From: Nonomuraea jabiensis
GTDB taxonomy: Bacteria; Actinomycetota; Actinomycetes; Streptosporangiales; Streptosporangiaceae
Assembly: GCF_014204795.1 (NCBI RefSeq)
Contig: NZ_JACHMB010000001.1
Location: forward strand, 1,860,001 to 1,924,000
DNA length: 64,000 nucleotides
Reading direction: 5' to 3'
Below the pieces are notes generated by a model that was not told where the DNA came from, ran no database searches, and saw only the letters and a list, made by a program, of their open reading frames with translations. Shown here one piece after another: positions 9,955 to 19,237 of this stretch. A program made the position numbers and the translations under genes. The stretch's first letter is position 1. Every line of letters starts with the position of its first letter.

Positions 9955-10053
9955 GTGTCTACCCTTCAGTTAAGACTCTTCCAGTGAACCATCATGCCCT
10001 GTGCCCAACCGTGCTCGGGTCAAGACCCAAAAACGACTGGCATTCTTTACAGC

Positions 10054-11601
10054 ATGGTGAGCGTCGCGGAGATTACCCCTGTGGACCACTCCGCTCCTGG
10101 CCGGGCAGCGCGTTGGCTGTCATTCTTGCGCCGGCATCGAGTGTTCGCCGCGGTTTTCGGCGTAGGCGCCGTGCTGCGGCTCATCACCATGCTCGGCTAC
10201 GGCCCGGCCATGTGGTTCAACGACTCCTACGAGTACGTCTCGGTGGCGCTGCACCCGCGGCCGCACCCGATCAGGCCCGACGGCTACAGCTTCTGGCTGA
10301 TGATGCTCAAGCCGTTCCACAGCTTCGCACTGGTGATCTTCACCCAGCACCTGATGGGCCTGGCCACGGCCTGCCTGATCTACGCGTTGCTGCGGATCAA
10401 GTTCCGGCTGCCGAAGTGGGGCGCCACGCTGGCGGCGGCGCCGGTGCTGCTGGACGCGTACCAGATCCAGCTCGAGCAGCTGGTGATGTCCGACAGCATG
10501 TTCACGCTGCTCGTGGTGGGCGTCATCACGCTGGTGCTGTGGAAGCGGCGGCTGTCGTGGCGGGCGGGCGCGGTCGTCGGCCTGCTGCTGGCGGTGACGT
10601 GGCTGACCCGCTCGATCGGCCTGCCGATCCTGGCGCTGGTGGTGCTCTACCTGCTGGTCAAGCGGACCGGCTGGCGCCCGGTCGTCGCCGTCATCACGGC
10701 CTGCGCGGTGCCGGTGATGGCGTACATGGGCTGGTTCGCCTCCGCGTACGGCAAGTTCGCGATGACCAACAGCGACGGTCTCATCCTCTACATGCGCACG
10801 GCCATCTTCGCCGACTGCAACAAGATGAAGATCGACAAGTACAAGGAGGTCCAGCTCCTCCTGCTGTGCATCAACGACCCGGTCAGCCAGCGCAAGGACT
10901 ACGCGCAGTGGTACCTGTGGGGCCAGGGCAACGGCGACGGCACGGGCACCGGCGAGGTGCTGCACCGGTGGGGCATCAACAAGAAGTGGAGCGAGATCAC
11001 CAACGACGCGGCCAGCGCGTTCGCCACGCGGGCGATCCTGTCGCAGCCCGGCGACTACCTCAAGGTGGTCACGCGTGACTTCTTCCGCTCCTTCCACTGG
11101 AGCCGGCCGATGTTCCCCGACCCGTCCACGTACGGCATGTACGAGTTCAAGCCGTACGTCGAGCCGGACGAGAGCGGCCAGCCCAAGCGGCTGCCGAGGT
11201 GGTCGTCGTACGCGGGCGGCCGCACCGACACCGACGCGTTCAGCTACGAGCAGGGCCCGCCGGAGACCCGCATCGTGCACCCGTGGGCCGACATCATGAG
11301 CGGCTACCAGAAGGTGTTCTACCTGCGCGGCATCATGCTCGGCGGCATCCTGCTGATCGGCCTGTACGGCGTCGCGGTCAGGTGGCGCAAGTTCGGCGGC
11401 CCGGTGGTGCTGCCGTGGCTCGGCGCGGTGGGGCTGCTGCTGGCCCCGGCGGCGACGGCGGAGTTCGACTACCGGTACGTGCTCCCGGCCGTCCCGCTGG
11501 CCTGCGTCGCCGCGGCGATCACGCTGCGCCGCGGCGTCACTTGGGCGCGGCGGTCACCCAAGAACGCATCAGCATCCGAGCCCACCAGTCTGCGTGTGTG
11601 A
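10054..11601 (+). CDS. GT-C family integral-membrane glycosyltransferase
   Basis: 515 residues from the ATG at 10054; the in-frame ATG 60 bp upstream lacks family support. About ten hydrophobic helices are visible, with the acidic first-loop motif FNDSYEYVS typical of GT-C enzymes that use lipid-phosphate sugars (PMT/ArnT-like fold). A long extracytoplasmic loop is at about residues 255-405. It sits divergently from the polyprenol-phosphate sugar synthase and overlaps the 3' end of the downstream PMT gene by 65 bp. The acceptor is unknown. Confidence 0.75.
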   Translation: MVSVAEITPVDHSAPGRAARWLSFLRRHRVFAAVFGVGAVLRLITMLGYGPAMWFNDSYEYVSVALHPRPHPIRPDGYSFWLMMLKPFHSFALVIFTQHLMGLATACLIYALLRIKFRLPKWGATLAAAPVLLDAYQIQLEQLVMSDSMFTLLVVGVITLVLWKRRLSWRAGAVVGLLLAVTWLTRSIGLPILALVVLYLLVKRTGWRPVVAVITACAVPVMAYMGWFASAYGKFAMTNSDGLILYMRTAIFADCNKMKIDKYKEVQLLLLCINDPVSQRKDYAQWYLWGQGNGDGTGTGEVLHRWGINKKWSEITNDAASAFATRAILSQPGDYLKVVTRDFFRSFHWSRPMFPDPSTYGMYEFKPYVEPDESGQPKRLPRWSSYAGGRTDTDAFSYEQGPPETRIVHPWADIMSGYQKVFYLRGIMLGGILLIGLYGVAVRWRKFGGPVVLPWLGAVGLLLAPAATAEFDYRYVLPAVPLACVAAAITLRRGVTWARRSPKNASASEPTSLRV

Positions 11602-13120
11602 TCGTCTCGGCGGTCAGCACCGGATAGAGCCACCAGAAGTTGATCAGCACGACGAGCGCGAACGCCCCCACCACCGCGGCCCCGGCCGCCCGTCGCGGCG
11701 ACGGGGCGTCCTGCCTGCCCAGCGCCAGCCCCGCCACCAGCACGAGCGCCAGCACCATGAACGGCACGACGGGGATCATGTAGAACAGGTACATCGTCCG
11801 GTTGTCGGCGAGGGCGTAGTAGAACCACGGCAGCCAGCCGGCCGCGACGCCCAGCAGCACCGCCCCCGCCCGCCAGTCGCGCGTGGCCACGTACCACGCG
11901 ACGAGGCCGACCAGCGCCAGCACGGCGGCGTACCACAGGGCCGGGGTGCCGACCCCGAGCACGGCCTGTGAGCACTTGTCGGCCCCGCAGGCCGACGGCG
12001 GGAGGTCCGACGGGTAGTGGAACGAGACCGGCCTGATCAGCAGCGGCCACTGCCACGGCTCCGACATGTACGGGTGGTATTCGTGCAGGTTGCTGTGGTA
12101 GCCCAGCACCTGCAGCTGGTATTGCAGCCACGACCGCACCGAGTCGACCACGAAGAACACGGGCCCGGACGAGGTGGCCTGCGCCCAGTTGCGCCCCCAG
12201 CCGCCGGAGGTGGCGAACCACCCGGTCCACGACGCCAGGAAGGTGAGCGCGGGCACGAGCGCCATGGCCGCGAACGCGCCCGGCAGGTCGTACGAGAACG
12301 CCCCCCGGTACGGCTGCCGCACCCCCAGCGCCCGCCTGGCCCCCAGGTCCCACATGAGGCTCATGACCGCGAACGCGATCAGGAAGAAGATCCCCGACCA
12401 CTTCACCGCGCACGCCGCCCCCAGGCAGAGCCCGGCCGCGAGCCGCCACGGCCGCGGTCCCAGCCCTCTGACAGGCCCGCGCTCGTGCCGGTCGGCCAGC
12501 CGTTGCCGCGCCCAGTCCCGGTCGGTCACCAGGCAGGCGAACCCGGCCAGCACCCAGAACATCAGGAAGATGTCCAGCAGCGCCGTGCGCGAGAGCACCA
12601 GGTGCAGGCCGTCGAGCGAGAGCAGCAGCCCGGCCAGGCAGCCCAGCAGCGTCGACCGCGTCATCCTGCGCGCCACCCTGGCCATGACCAGGATGGACAG
12701 CGTGCCGATCAGCGCGGCGGCGAAGCGCCAGCCGAACGGGTCCATCCCGAACAGCCACTCCCCCACGCCGATCATCCACTTGCCCAGCGGCGGGTGGGCC
12801 ACGAACGAGGCGCAGTCGTCGGGCTGCGGGCACTGTTTGAAGATGTCCAGGTTGCCGGTGATGAGGCGTTTGTCGGCGATCGGGTCCTTAGCGTCGCCGA
12901 GCATGGTCCGCTCGACGCCGTGCGTGATCAGCGAGTACGCGTCCTTGGCGTAGTACGTCTCGTCGAAGACGACGGCCTTGGGCTCGTCGAGCCTGATGAA
13001 CCGCAGGAGGCCGCCGAACAGCGCGACCAGGATCGGCCCGGCCCAGCCCAGCGTGGGTGTCCCCGGCATCGGCGGGACCAGTCGCTGAGCGGAAACCCCC
13101 CAGTTCCTCACGATGCGCAC
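11537..13120 (-). CDS. Protein O-mannosyltransferase, PMT family (copy 1)
   Basis: 527 residues if the GTG at 13120 is used, one base after the rsmI stop codon; a second GTG at 13111 is possible. PMT (GT39) enzymes transfer mannose from polyprenol-phosphate mannose to Ser/Thr of secreted proteins. Seen here: the first-loop acidic pair in FDETYYAKDAYS, the AHPPLGKWMIG block, LSRTALLDIFLMFW and repeated membrane helices. It probably forms a translationally coupled operon with rsmI, the usual actinobacterial arrangement. A clear paralogue lies on the other side of rsmI. Confidence 0.9.
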   Translation of the reverse strand: MRIVRNWGVSAQRLVPPMPGTPTLGWAGPILVALFGGLLRFIRLDEPKAVVFDETYYAKDAYSLITHGVERTMLGDAKDPIADKRLITGNLDIFKQCPQPDDCASFVAHPPLGKWMIGVGEWLFGMDPFGWRFAAALIGTLSILVMARVARRMTRSTLLGCLAGLLLSLDGLHLVLSRTALLDIFLMFWVLAGFACLVTDRDWARQRLADRHERGPVRGLGPRPWRLAAGLCLGAACAVKWSGIFFLIAFAVMSLMWDLGARRALGVRQPYRGAFSYDLPGAFAAMALVPALTFLASWTGWFATSGGWGRNWAQATSSGPVFFVVDSVRSWLQYQLQVLGYHSNLHEYHPYMSEPWQWPLLIRPVSFHYPSDLPPSACGADKCSQAVLGVGTPALWYAAVLALVGLVAWYVATRDWRAGAVLLGVAAGWLPWFYYALADNRTMYLFYMIPVVPFMVLALVLVAGLALGRQDAPSPRRAAGAAVVGAFALVVLINFWWLYPVLTAETITHADWWARMLMRSWVTAAPK

Positions 13121-13121
13121 C

Positions 13122-13970
13122 CTATGGCGTAGGGGATCTCCTGTGAACCAGGTCATACAGCTCGCGTTTGGGGATGCCCGCCTGCTTGGCCACCTCGGCG
13201 ACGGCGAGCCTGCGCTGGACGCCCTCGGCGACCCTGCGGTCCACCTCGGCGACCAGCTCGTCCAGGTCCGGCTCGCCCTCCCCCGGCGCATATCCGGCGA
13301 CCACGAGCGTGATCTCGCCCTTGACGTCCTTCGCCGCCCATTCGGCCAGCTCGCCGAGCCCGCCCCGGCGGATCTCCTCGTACGTCTTGGTCAGCTCGCG
13401 GCACACGGCGGCCTGCCGGTCGGGGCCGAACGCCTCGGCCATGGCCTCAAGGGAGCTCGCCAGCCGGCGCGGCGACTCGAAGAAGACCATCGTGCGCTCC
13501 TCGGCCGCCAGGGCGGCCAGGCGGCGGGCCCGCTCGCCGGGCTTGCGCGGCGGGAAGCCCTCGAAGCAGAACCGGTCGCTGGCCAGCCCGGACACGGCCA
13601 GCGCGGTCGTGACGGCGCTCGGCCCCGGCAGCGCGGTGACCGTGATGCCCTCGTCGATCGCCAGGCGCGTCAGGCGGTAGCCGGGGTCGGAGACGCCCGG
13701 CATGCCCGCGTCCGTGATGACCACGACCGTGCGGCCCTCTTTCAGGGTCTCCAGGAGCTCCTTGGCCCGGGCCGCCTCGTTCTGGTCGTAATAGGACACC
13801 ACCCGGCCCTCGATCTCCACGCCCAGCTCGGTCGCGAGCCTGCGCAGGCGCCTGGTGTCCTCGGCGGCCACCACGTCGGCGCTCTCCAGCACCTCGCGCA
13901 GCCGCGGCGAGACGTCACCCGCCTGGCCGATGGGGGCGCCTGCCAGCACCAACCTGCCGTCTCCAGTCAC
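13122..13970 (-). CDS. rsmI: 16S rRNA 2'-O-methyltransferase RsmI
   Basis: 282 residues from the GTG at 13970 (VTGDGRLVLAGAPIG); an ATG at 13991 would add seven residues. RsmI methylates the ribose of C1402 in 16S rRNA. The tetrapyrrole-methylase fold is visible: GAPIGQAGDVSPR, VVAAEDTRRLRRL, DAGMPGVSDPGYRL, ALPGPSAVTTALAVSG and FFESPRRL. The C-terminal HTH-like tail (AVAEVAKQAGIPKRELY) is typical. It lies between the two PMT genes and has a very short divergent promoter region toward PMT copy 2. Confidence 0.95.
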   Translation of the reverse strand: MTGDGRLVLAGAPIGQAGDVSPRLREVLESADVVAAEDTRRLRRLATELGVEIEGRVVSYYDQNEAARAKELLETLKEGRTVVVITDAGMPGVSDPGYRLTRLAIDEGITVTALPGPSAVTTALAVSGLASDRFCFEGFPPRKPGERARRLAALAAEERTMVFFESPRRLASSLEAMAEAFGPDRQAAVCRELTKTYEEIRRGGLGELAEWAAKDVKGEITLVVAGYAPGEGEPDLDELVAEVDRRVAEGVQRRLAVAEVAKQAGIPKRELYDLVHRRSPTP

Positions 13971-14047
13971 CTGACCATTGTGGCAGGGCATCCCAAATAA
14001 CCGTGTTTCTGCGTTTGCGATCGGCTTGGGGCCCGTACGATGTCCGA

Positions 14048-15682
14048 ATGGCGGTGACCGATTCCCCATACCAGGCCAACGAGAGCTCGGAGGTCGGCGA
14101 CAGCCTTCCCAAGACGATGTCCGTACGCGAACGGCTCGTGCCTCCCATGCACGGCAGCATCCTGTGGGGCTGGATCGGCCCGCTGCTGGTCACCCTTTTC
14201 GGCGCCATCCTGCGCTTCATCAACCTGGGCCACCCCAAGGCGGTGGTGTTCGACGAGACGTACTACATGAAGGACGCGTTCTCGCTGATCACCTGGGGTG
14301 TCGAGCGGACCACCATCAAGGACGCCGACAAGGCGATCATCGCCGGAAAGACCGACATCTGGCAGTCGTGCACGCCCGAGACCCTCGACAAGTGCGCCTC
14401 CTACGTCGTCCACCCGCCGCTGGGCAAGTGGATGATCGGCGCGGGCGAGTGGCTGTTCGGGCTCAACCCGTTCGGCTGGCGCTTCGCCGCCGCGCTGATC
14501 GGGTCGCTGTCGATCCTCATCCTGGCCAGGGTGGCCCGCAGGATGACGCGGTCGACGCTGCTGGGCTGCTTCGCCGGCCTGCTGCTGGCCCTCGACGGCC
14601 TGCACTACGTGCTCTCGCGCACGGCGCTGCTGGACATCTTCCTGATGTTCTGGGTGCTGGCCGCGTTCGCCTGCCTGGTGGTCGATCGCGACCAGGCCCG
14701 CGAGCGGCTCGCGACCTGGTACGAGAGCTCGCCGCTGTCGCCGCACGGCCCCTCGCTGGGGATCAGGTGGTGGCGGATCGCCGCCGGGGTCTGCCTGGCC
14801 TTGGCGATGTCGGTCAAGTGGTCGGGGCTGGCGTTCGCCGTGGCGTTCGCGATCATGTCCGTGATGTGGGACTTCGGCGCCCGGCGGGCCGTGGGGCTGC
14901 GGCATCCGTACGTCGGGGCGTTCAACAAGGACGTGCCGCAGGCGTTCCTGGCGTTCGCCGTGGTGCCGTTCGTCACCTACATGGCCACCTGGGTCGGCTG
15001 GTTCGCCAACGCGACCGGCTACGGCCGCAACTGGGCCCAGGCCACCTCCGCGGACAACCCGCTCTTCTTCCTCTTCGACTCGATGCGGTCGTGGATCAAG
15101 TACCAGTGGCAGGTCTACACCTTCCACAGCGGGCTGGAGACCTCGCACCCGTACATGTCGGAGCCCTGGCAGTGGCCGCTGCTGCTGCGCCCGGTCGCCT
15201 TCTACTACGAGGGCAGGCAGAACGCGTGCGGCGTCAAGGACTGCTCCGAGGCCGTGCTGGGCGTGGGCACGCCGGTGATCTGGTTCGGGGCGGTGGCCGC
15301 GCTGGTGGCCCTGATCGCGTGGTACGTCTCCTCGCGCGACTGGCGGGCGGGGGCCGTGCTGCTGTCGTACGCCATGGGTCTGGTGCCGTGGATCTACTTC
15401 GCCGTCGCCGACAACCGTACGATGTTCCTGTTCTACGCCATCCCGATGGTGCCGTTCATGGTGCTGGCCATCACGCTGTGCGCCGGGCTGCTGATCGGGT
15501 CGTCGAAACCGACGATCACGGGGGCGATGCCGGTACGGCGCACCGTCGGGGCCGCCGTGGTCGGCGCGTTCACGCTGCTCGCGCTCATCAACTTCTGGTG
15601 GCTGCACCCGATCCTGTCCGCCGAACTCATCCCGTACACCGAGTGGAAGGCTCGCATGTTGTTCGAGAAGCGGTGGATATGA
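14048..15682 (+). CDS. Protein O-mannosyltransferase, PMT family (copy 2)
   Basis: 544 residues from the ATG at 14048. The motifs match copy 1 (FDETYYMKDAFS, VHPPLGKWMIGAGEWLFG, ARVARRMTRSTLLGC, LSRTALLDIFLMFW), with strong identity through the first half. Charged/polar extramembrane segments differ, notably the insert after the first loop (CTPETLDKC against CPQPDDC). It is transcribed away from rsmI. Having two PMT genes around rsmI is unusual; most actinobacteria have one. Division of labour, acceptor preference or a simple duplication are all possible. Confidence 0.9.
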   Translation: MAVTDSPYQANESSEVGDSLPKTMSVRERLVPPMHGSILWGWIGPLLVTLFGAILRFINLGHPKAVVFDETYYMKDAFSLITWGVERTTIKDADKAIIAGKTDIWQSCTPETLDKCASYVVHPPLGKWMIGAGEWLFGLNPFGWRFAAALIGSLSILILARVARRMTRSTLLGCFAGLLLALDGLHYVLSRTALLDIFLMFWVLAAFACLVVDRDQARERLATWYESSPLSPHGPSLGIRWWRIAAGVCLALAMSVKWSGLAFAVAFAIMSVMWDFGARRAVGLRHPYVGAFNKDVPQAFLAFAVVPFVTYMATWVGWFANATGYGRNWAQATSADNPLFFLFDSMRSWIKYQWQVYTFHSGLETSHPYMSEPWQWPLLLRPVAFYYEGRQNACGVKDCSEAVLGVGTPVIWFGAVAALVALIAWYVSSRDWRAGAVLLSYAMGLVPWIYFAVADNRTMFLFYAIPMVPFMVLAITLCAGLLIGSSKPTITGAMPVRRTVGAAVVGAFTLLALINFWWLHPILSAELIPYTEWKARMLFEKRWI

Positions 15683-15795
15683 TCTGCTTACCGTCCGCCC
15701 AATAGTGGTTTCTTAGGGTTATCGCTGTGCAAGACCCAATACGCACCGGATTCGGCCATCGTCAGGCCCGGGGTCGATACGGCAAACTTCGAGGC

Positions 15796-16995
15796 ATGAG
15801 TGCACCGGATGTCACCGCCCTGCTCGCCGAGTTGGAGCGCTCTCAGCCGGAGTTGGCCGAGGAGGCCAGGACCGCCGTCGAATGGCTGACGGGCGGGGAG
15901 CCGCTGGAAACGGTGACCCAGCTCGACGTCTGCGAGTTCCTCTGGTACACCCTGCCGATCAAAGTAGGGCCGCTCAAGCCTGGAGGCGACCACGAACGGC
16001 TGGCACGTTCGCTCGGGCGGCTGCTCCAGCTCGGCGGGATGGAGCGCTATGCCGCTCTGTGCGTGTCACCCACGACCCTCCAGATCCTCCGTACCTACGC
16101 CCGCGAGGGCGAGGACGCCGGCACCAGCGCCTACCAGCAGGCGCTCGAGGCCACGGGCGTGCTCCCGCCCGACGTCCCCGAACTGCAGTGGAGCATGATC
16201 ATGGGGCCCGAGGAGCTGGGTGCGCACCTCGCCTGCTCCGCCGCCCTGGAGCTGGCGATCGTCGCCGGTGAGACCGTCGACCGCATCGCCCTGACCCGCC
16301 GCTGGCTCACCGAGCCCCGCTCCGATCTGGGCGGCGACAGCTGGCTCAACCGGGTCCACGGCGAACGCCTCAACCGCTGGGTGCTGGGGCGCGGCCCGGC
16401 CAGGCGCGAGCTGGCCCAGCCGTTCGAGGTGCGCCTGCACGCGCCCATCACCCCGCAGCCCCTGCCCCCGTTGCACCGCCTCCTCACCCTGGCCGCCTCG
16501 GAGGAGAGCCTGCCGCTGCGGCTGGCGCCCTCGCCCGAGGCGCTCAGGCTGCGCGAGCTGGCCGAGCGGGAGCTCGGCGCCATCAGCCGCGACGGCGCGA
16601 AACTGGCCATCACCGACTACGGCCGGCGGCTGCTCAAGTCCAAGTCGGCCATGTGGTCGGCGGTCACGAAGCTGCTGCTGGCCAGGGGGAAGCACGAGTT
16701 CGAGGTGTCGGCGCGGGAGGCCGCGCTGATGCTGCTGGCCGACGGCACGCTGATGTCACCCGCCGAGTTGCGCGAGCGGGTGGCGGAAGTGGTCGGCGGC
16801 GAGGGCTGGCATCCCACCACGACCGTGAAGGACGTCGCCGCGCCGGTGGCCGACCTGATCTCGCAGCTCACCGCCCTGGGGCTGGCCTTCAGCGACGAGC
16901 TGGTGGTGCGGATGGACCGCTCCGGCCAGTTCGCCGCCCTGGCGGCCCTGCGCGCCCACGCCCTGCGACCGAGGAAGTACGTCAACCCAAGCTGA
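15796..16995 (+). CDS. Conserved actinobacterial hypothetical protein
   Basis: 399 residues from the ATG at 15796. No domain is recognised. The sequence is soluble, alpha-helical and acidic, opening with a Leu-rich helix (VTALLAELERSQPELAEEA) and containing LDVCEFLWYTLPIK and REAALMLLADGTL blocks. The C-terminal third has a winged-helix-like feel, which is only an impression. It follows PMT copy 2 by 113 bp and converges with the MerR gene. The 15683-15795 spacer shows no hairpin. Confidence 0.6.
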   Translation: MSAPDVTALLAELERSQPELAEEARTAVEWLTGGEPLETVTQLDVCEFLWYTLPIKVGPLKPGGDHERLARSLGRLLQLGGMERYAALCVSPTTLQILRTYAREGEDAGTSAYQQALEATGVLPPDVPELQWSMIMGPEELGAHLACSAALELAIVAGETVDRIALTRRWLTEPRSDLGGDSWLNRVHGERLNRWVLGRGPARRELAQPFEVRLHAPITPQPLPPLHRLLTLAASEESLPLRLAPSPEALRLRELAERELGAISRDGAKLAITDYGRRLLKSKSAMWSAVTKLLLARGKHEFEVSAREAALMLLADGTLMSPAELRERVAEVVGGEGWHPTTTVKDVAAPVADLISQLTALGLAFSDELVVRMDRSGQFAALAALRAHALRPRKYVNPS

Positions 16996-17004
16996 CGAAC
17001 GTGC

Positions 17005-17403
17005 TCAGCCCAGCGGCACGCGGCCCACGGCCTGCTTGAACTCGGGACATTCCACGAGCGGGTCGTGGTCGCAGGTCACCGCGTGCCGCAGGCTGTCGCG
17101 CAGCCGGGTGAGCTGCGCGACCCGCTCGGACACCTCGCGCTCCTTGGCCGCCATGCGCTCGCGCAGCCTCGCGTCGGACGGCCTGGCCCGCAGGAACTCG
17201 GCGATCTCCGACAGCGTGAACCCCGCGTCACGGGCGCACGTGATCAGCGCCAGGCGCTCCAGCGTCTCGGGACGGTACGCGCGGCGCAGGCCGTTGCGCC
17301 CTTCCGCCTGGATGAGCCCCTTGCGCTCGTAGAACCGCAGCGCCGACGCGGCCAGCCCGCTCTGCCTGGCCACCTCGCCTATGTCGATCAACGTGTCTTC
17401 CAC
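17005..17403 (-). CDS. MerR family regulator
   Basis: 132 residues from the GTG at 17403 (EDTLIDIGEVARQSGL). N-terminal MerR winged-helix (about 5-72: ASALRFYERKGLIQ), a coiled-coil dimerisation helix (about 80-110), then a short tail CDHDPLVECPEF with two Cys and acidic/His residues that could sense metal or redox state; this is inference. Divergent from the metallo-beta-lactamase gene over a 49-bp spacer carrying a perfect inverted repeat, so it probably controls that gene and itself. Confidence 0.88.
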   Translation of the reverse strand: MEDTLIDIGEVARQSGLAASALRFYERKGLIQAEGRNGLRRAYRPETLERLALITCARDAGFTLSEIAEFLRARPSDARLRERMAAKEREVSERVAQLTRLRDSLRHAVTCDHDPLVECPEFKQAVGRVPLG

Positions 17404-17414
17404 GACCTGGCTCC

Positions 17415-17448
17415 TTGACTTGAACCGCGCTTCAAGTCGCAGTCTAGT
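17415..17448 (+). promoter_or_regulatory. MerR-type operator and promoter
   Basis: A perfect inverted repeat GACTTGAA-CCGCGC-TTCAAGTC spans 17417-17438. A -35-like TTGACT (17415-17420) overlaps its left arm, and the -10 candidate CAGTCT/TCTAGT lies 19-22 bp further on. Over-long spacing is the hallmark of MerR-activated promoters. The expected transcript start falls at or next to the ATG at 17453, so the message may be leaderless. Confidence 0.7.
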
Positions 17449-17452
17449 GCGC

Positions 17453-18244
17453 ATGCGAATTCACCACCTGAACCTCGGCTCCATGCGAGAGATCGAATCC
17501 CCGGCCGGGCAGCCGGCGGCGCCCGCCGTGTGCCACGCGCTGCTGGTCGAGACGCCCGCCTCCGGGCTCGTCCTGGTCGAGGCCGGGCTGGGCCTCGACG
17601 ACGTGGCCAAGCCCCAGGAGATGCTGGAGCGCGAGTGGGCGGAGCTCGTCGAGCCGCTGCTCTCGCCCGACGAGACCGCAGTGCGGCAGGTCGCCGCGCT
17701 CGGTTACGACCCGCTCGACGTACGGCACATCGTGCTGACCCACCTGGACGTGGACCACAGCGGCGGCCTGCCCGACTTCCCGCACGCCCAGGTGCATGTC
17801 ATGGCGGCCGAACTGGAGGACGCCCTCGCCCAGGCCCCCAACCGCCGCTACCGCCCGGGCCACTGGGCCCACTCCCCCAATTGGGTGACTTATCCGGATA
17901 AGGGCACCCGCTGGCTGGGCGTGGACGGGGTGCGGCCGCTGGCGGGGCTGGGCGAGGACTTCCTGCTCGTGCCGCTGGACGGGCACACCCGCGGGCACGC
18001 CGGAGTGGCGGTCAACGACGGCGAGCGCTGGCTGCTGCACGCCGGAGACGCGTACTTCTACCACGGCGAACTGGACCGCGAGCCCCAGCCGCACCCGCTG
18101 ATGGACCTCGTGCAGGTCAGCGCCCAGGTCGACGCCGAGCGCCGCCTGTCGAGCCAGGAGCGCCTGCGCTCGCTCGTACACGACCACGGCGTCACAGTCT
18201 TCTCCGCGCATGACCCGTGGGAACTGTCCCATTACATACGGTAG
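17453..18244 (+). CDS. Metallo-beta-lactamase fold hydrolase
   Basis: 263 residues from the ATG at 17453. The metal-binding motif is LTHLDVDHSGG (HxDxDH variant of HxHxDH seen in lactonase-like members), with later ligands in LDGHTRGHAGVAV and LLHAGDAYFY. The substrate is unknown; lactone, thioester or small ester hydrolysis are family possibilities. It is divergent from the MerR gene and its promoter carries the MerR operator. The downstream DUF5996 gene begins 14 bp after its stop and may be co-transcribed. Confidence 0.85.
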   Translation: MRIHHLNLGSMREIESPAGQPAAPAVCHALLVETPASGLVLVEAGLGLDDVAKPQEMLEREWAELVEPLLSPDETAVRQVAALGYDPLDVRHIVLTHLDVDHSGGLPDFPHAQVHVMAAELEDALAQAPNRRYRPGHWAHSPNWVTYPDKGTRWLGVDGVRPLAGLGEDFLLVPLDGHTRGHAGVAVNDGERWLLHAGDAYFYHGELDREPQPHPLMDLVQVSAQVDAERRLSSQERLRSLVHDHGVTVFSAHDPWELSHYIR

Positions 18245-18258
18245 TTACCATTGGTCTC

Positions 18259-19191
18259 ATGGAGTTGTTCCCAGCCATGCCGCTCGCGGAGTGGGCGGAG
18301 GTCAAGGAGACCTTTCACAGGTTCGCGCAGATCGTGGGGAAGATCCGGTTGTCGTCGAGCAACCGGCGCAATCACTGGTGGCAGGTGCCCTTCCATCCGA
18401 CCGGGCGCGGGCTCACCACCCGGCCGATGGGCGGGCTGGGCGAGCAGCCGCTGTTCAGCATCGACTTCGACCTGGTGCGCCACCGGCTGGTGGTGGACGT
18501 GCTCGACGGGCGCAGCGCCGAGTTCAGCCTGATCGGGCGGTCGGTGGCGTCGTTCCACGACCGGCTCTTCGAGACGCTCGCGGGGCTGGGGATCCGGCCG
18601 GAGATCTGGGCCGTGCCGTTCGACCTGGGCGACGACACGCCGTTCGCCGACGACACCCTGCACGCCCGGTACGACCCCGTCCTGATCAACCGCTACTGGC
18701 GGATCCTGTCGCAGGTGGCGCAGCTCCTCGACCGCTTCGCCGCGGACTTCGCCGGCAAGACCTCGCCGGTGCACCACTTCTGGCACACGTTCGACATCGC
18801 CGTGACCCGCTTCACCGGGCGGGTGGTCCGGGTCTCGCCCGACGCCGACCCGGTCACGCGGGAGGCGTACAGCTGGGAGGTCATCAGCTCGGGGTTCTGG
18901 TTCGGCGACAAGGAGCGGCCGTGGCCGGCGTTCTACTCCTACACCGCGCCGGAGCCCCAGGGCCTGGAACGCGAGCCGCTGCGGCCCATCGAGGCCGAGT
19001 GGCTGGCCGCACGGGGCAGCCACCTGGCCGTCCTCCGGTACGACGACGTGCGCGCGATGGGTGACCCGGTCGCGTCCGTGCTGGAGTTCCTGGACAGCGC
19101 CTACCGGGCGGGGGCCCGGCTGACCGGGCTCGACACGGAGGCGCTGAGCTCCCCCGGGGGCGTCACGGACCCGTACTACGAGAAGTACTGA
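18259..19191 (+). CDS. DUF5996 family protein
   Basis: 310 residues from the ATG at 18259. The pattern NHWWQVPFHPTGRGLTT, FDIAVTRFTGR and EVISSGFWFGD resembles DUF5996, a family of unknown function common in actinobacteria. No signal peptide or membrane helix is seen. The close spacing to the metallo-beta-lactamase gene suggests one operon, ended by a strong hairpin at 19202-19237. Confidence 0.72.
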   Translation: MELFPAMPLAEWAEVKETFHRFAQIVGKIRLSSSNRRNHWWQVPFHPTGRGLTTRPMGGLGEQPLFSIDFDLVRHRLVVDVLDGRSAEFSLIGRSVASFHDRLFETLAGLGIRPEIWAVPFDLGDDTPFADDTLHARYDPVLINRYWRILSQVAQLLDRFAADFAGKTSPVHHFWHTFDIAVTRFTGRVVRVSPDADPVTREAYSWEVISSGFWFGDKERPWPAFYSYTAPEPQGLEREPLRPIEAEWLAARGSHLAVLRYDDVRAMGDPVASVLEFLDSAYRAGARLTGLDTEALSSPGGVTDPYYEKY

Positions 19192-19201
19192 GCGGAAAGT
19201 A

Positions 19202-19237
19202 TTGAGCGCCCGCCCTCCGGGGAGGGCGGGCGCTCAA
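19202..19237 (+). terminator. Strong 15-bp stem terminator
   Basis: Arms TTGAGCGCCCGCCCT and AGGGCGGGCGCTCAA are perfectly complementary with a 6-nt loop, 10 bp after the DUF5996 stop. There is no U-tract. The 19238-19441 stretch after it holds nothing recognisable. Confidence 0.8.

Noticed and set aside
13122..13291. Extended PMT copy 1 start at 13291
   Set aside because: The extra residues are a frame-shifted reading of rsmI; PMT similarity starts only after the rsmI stop.
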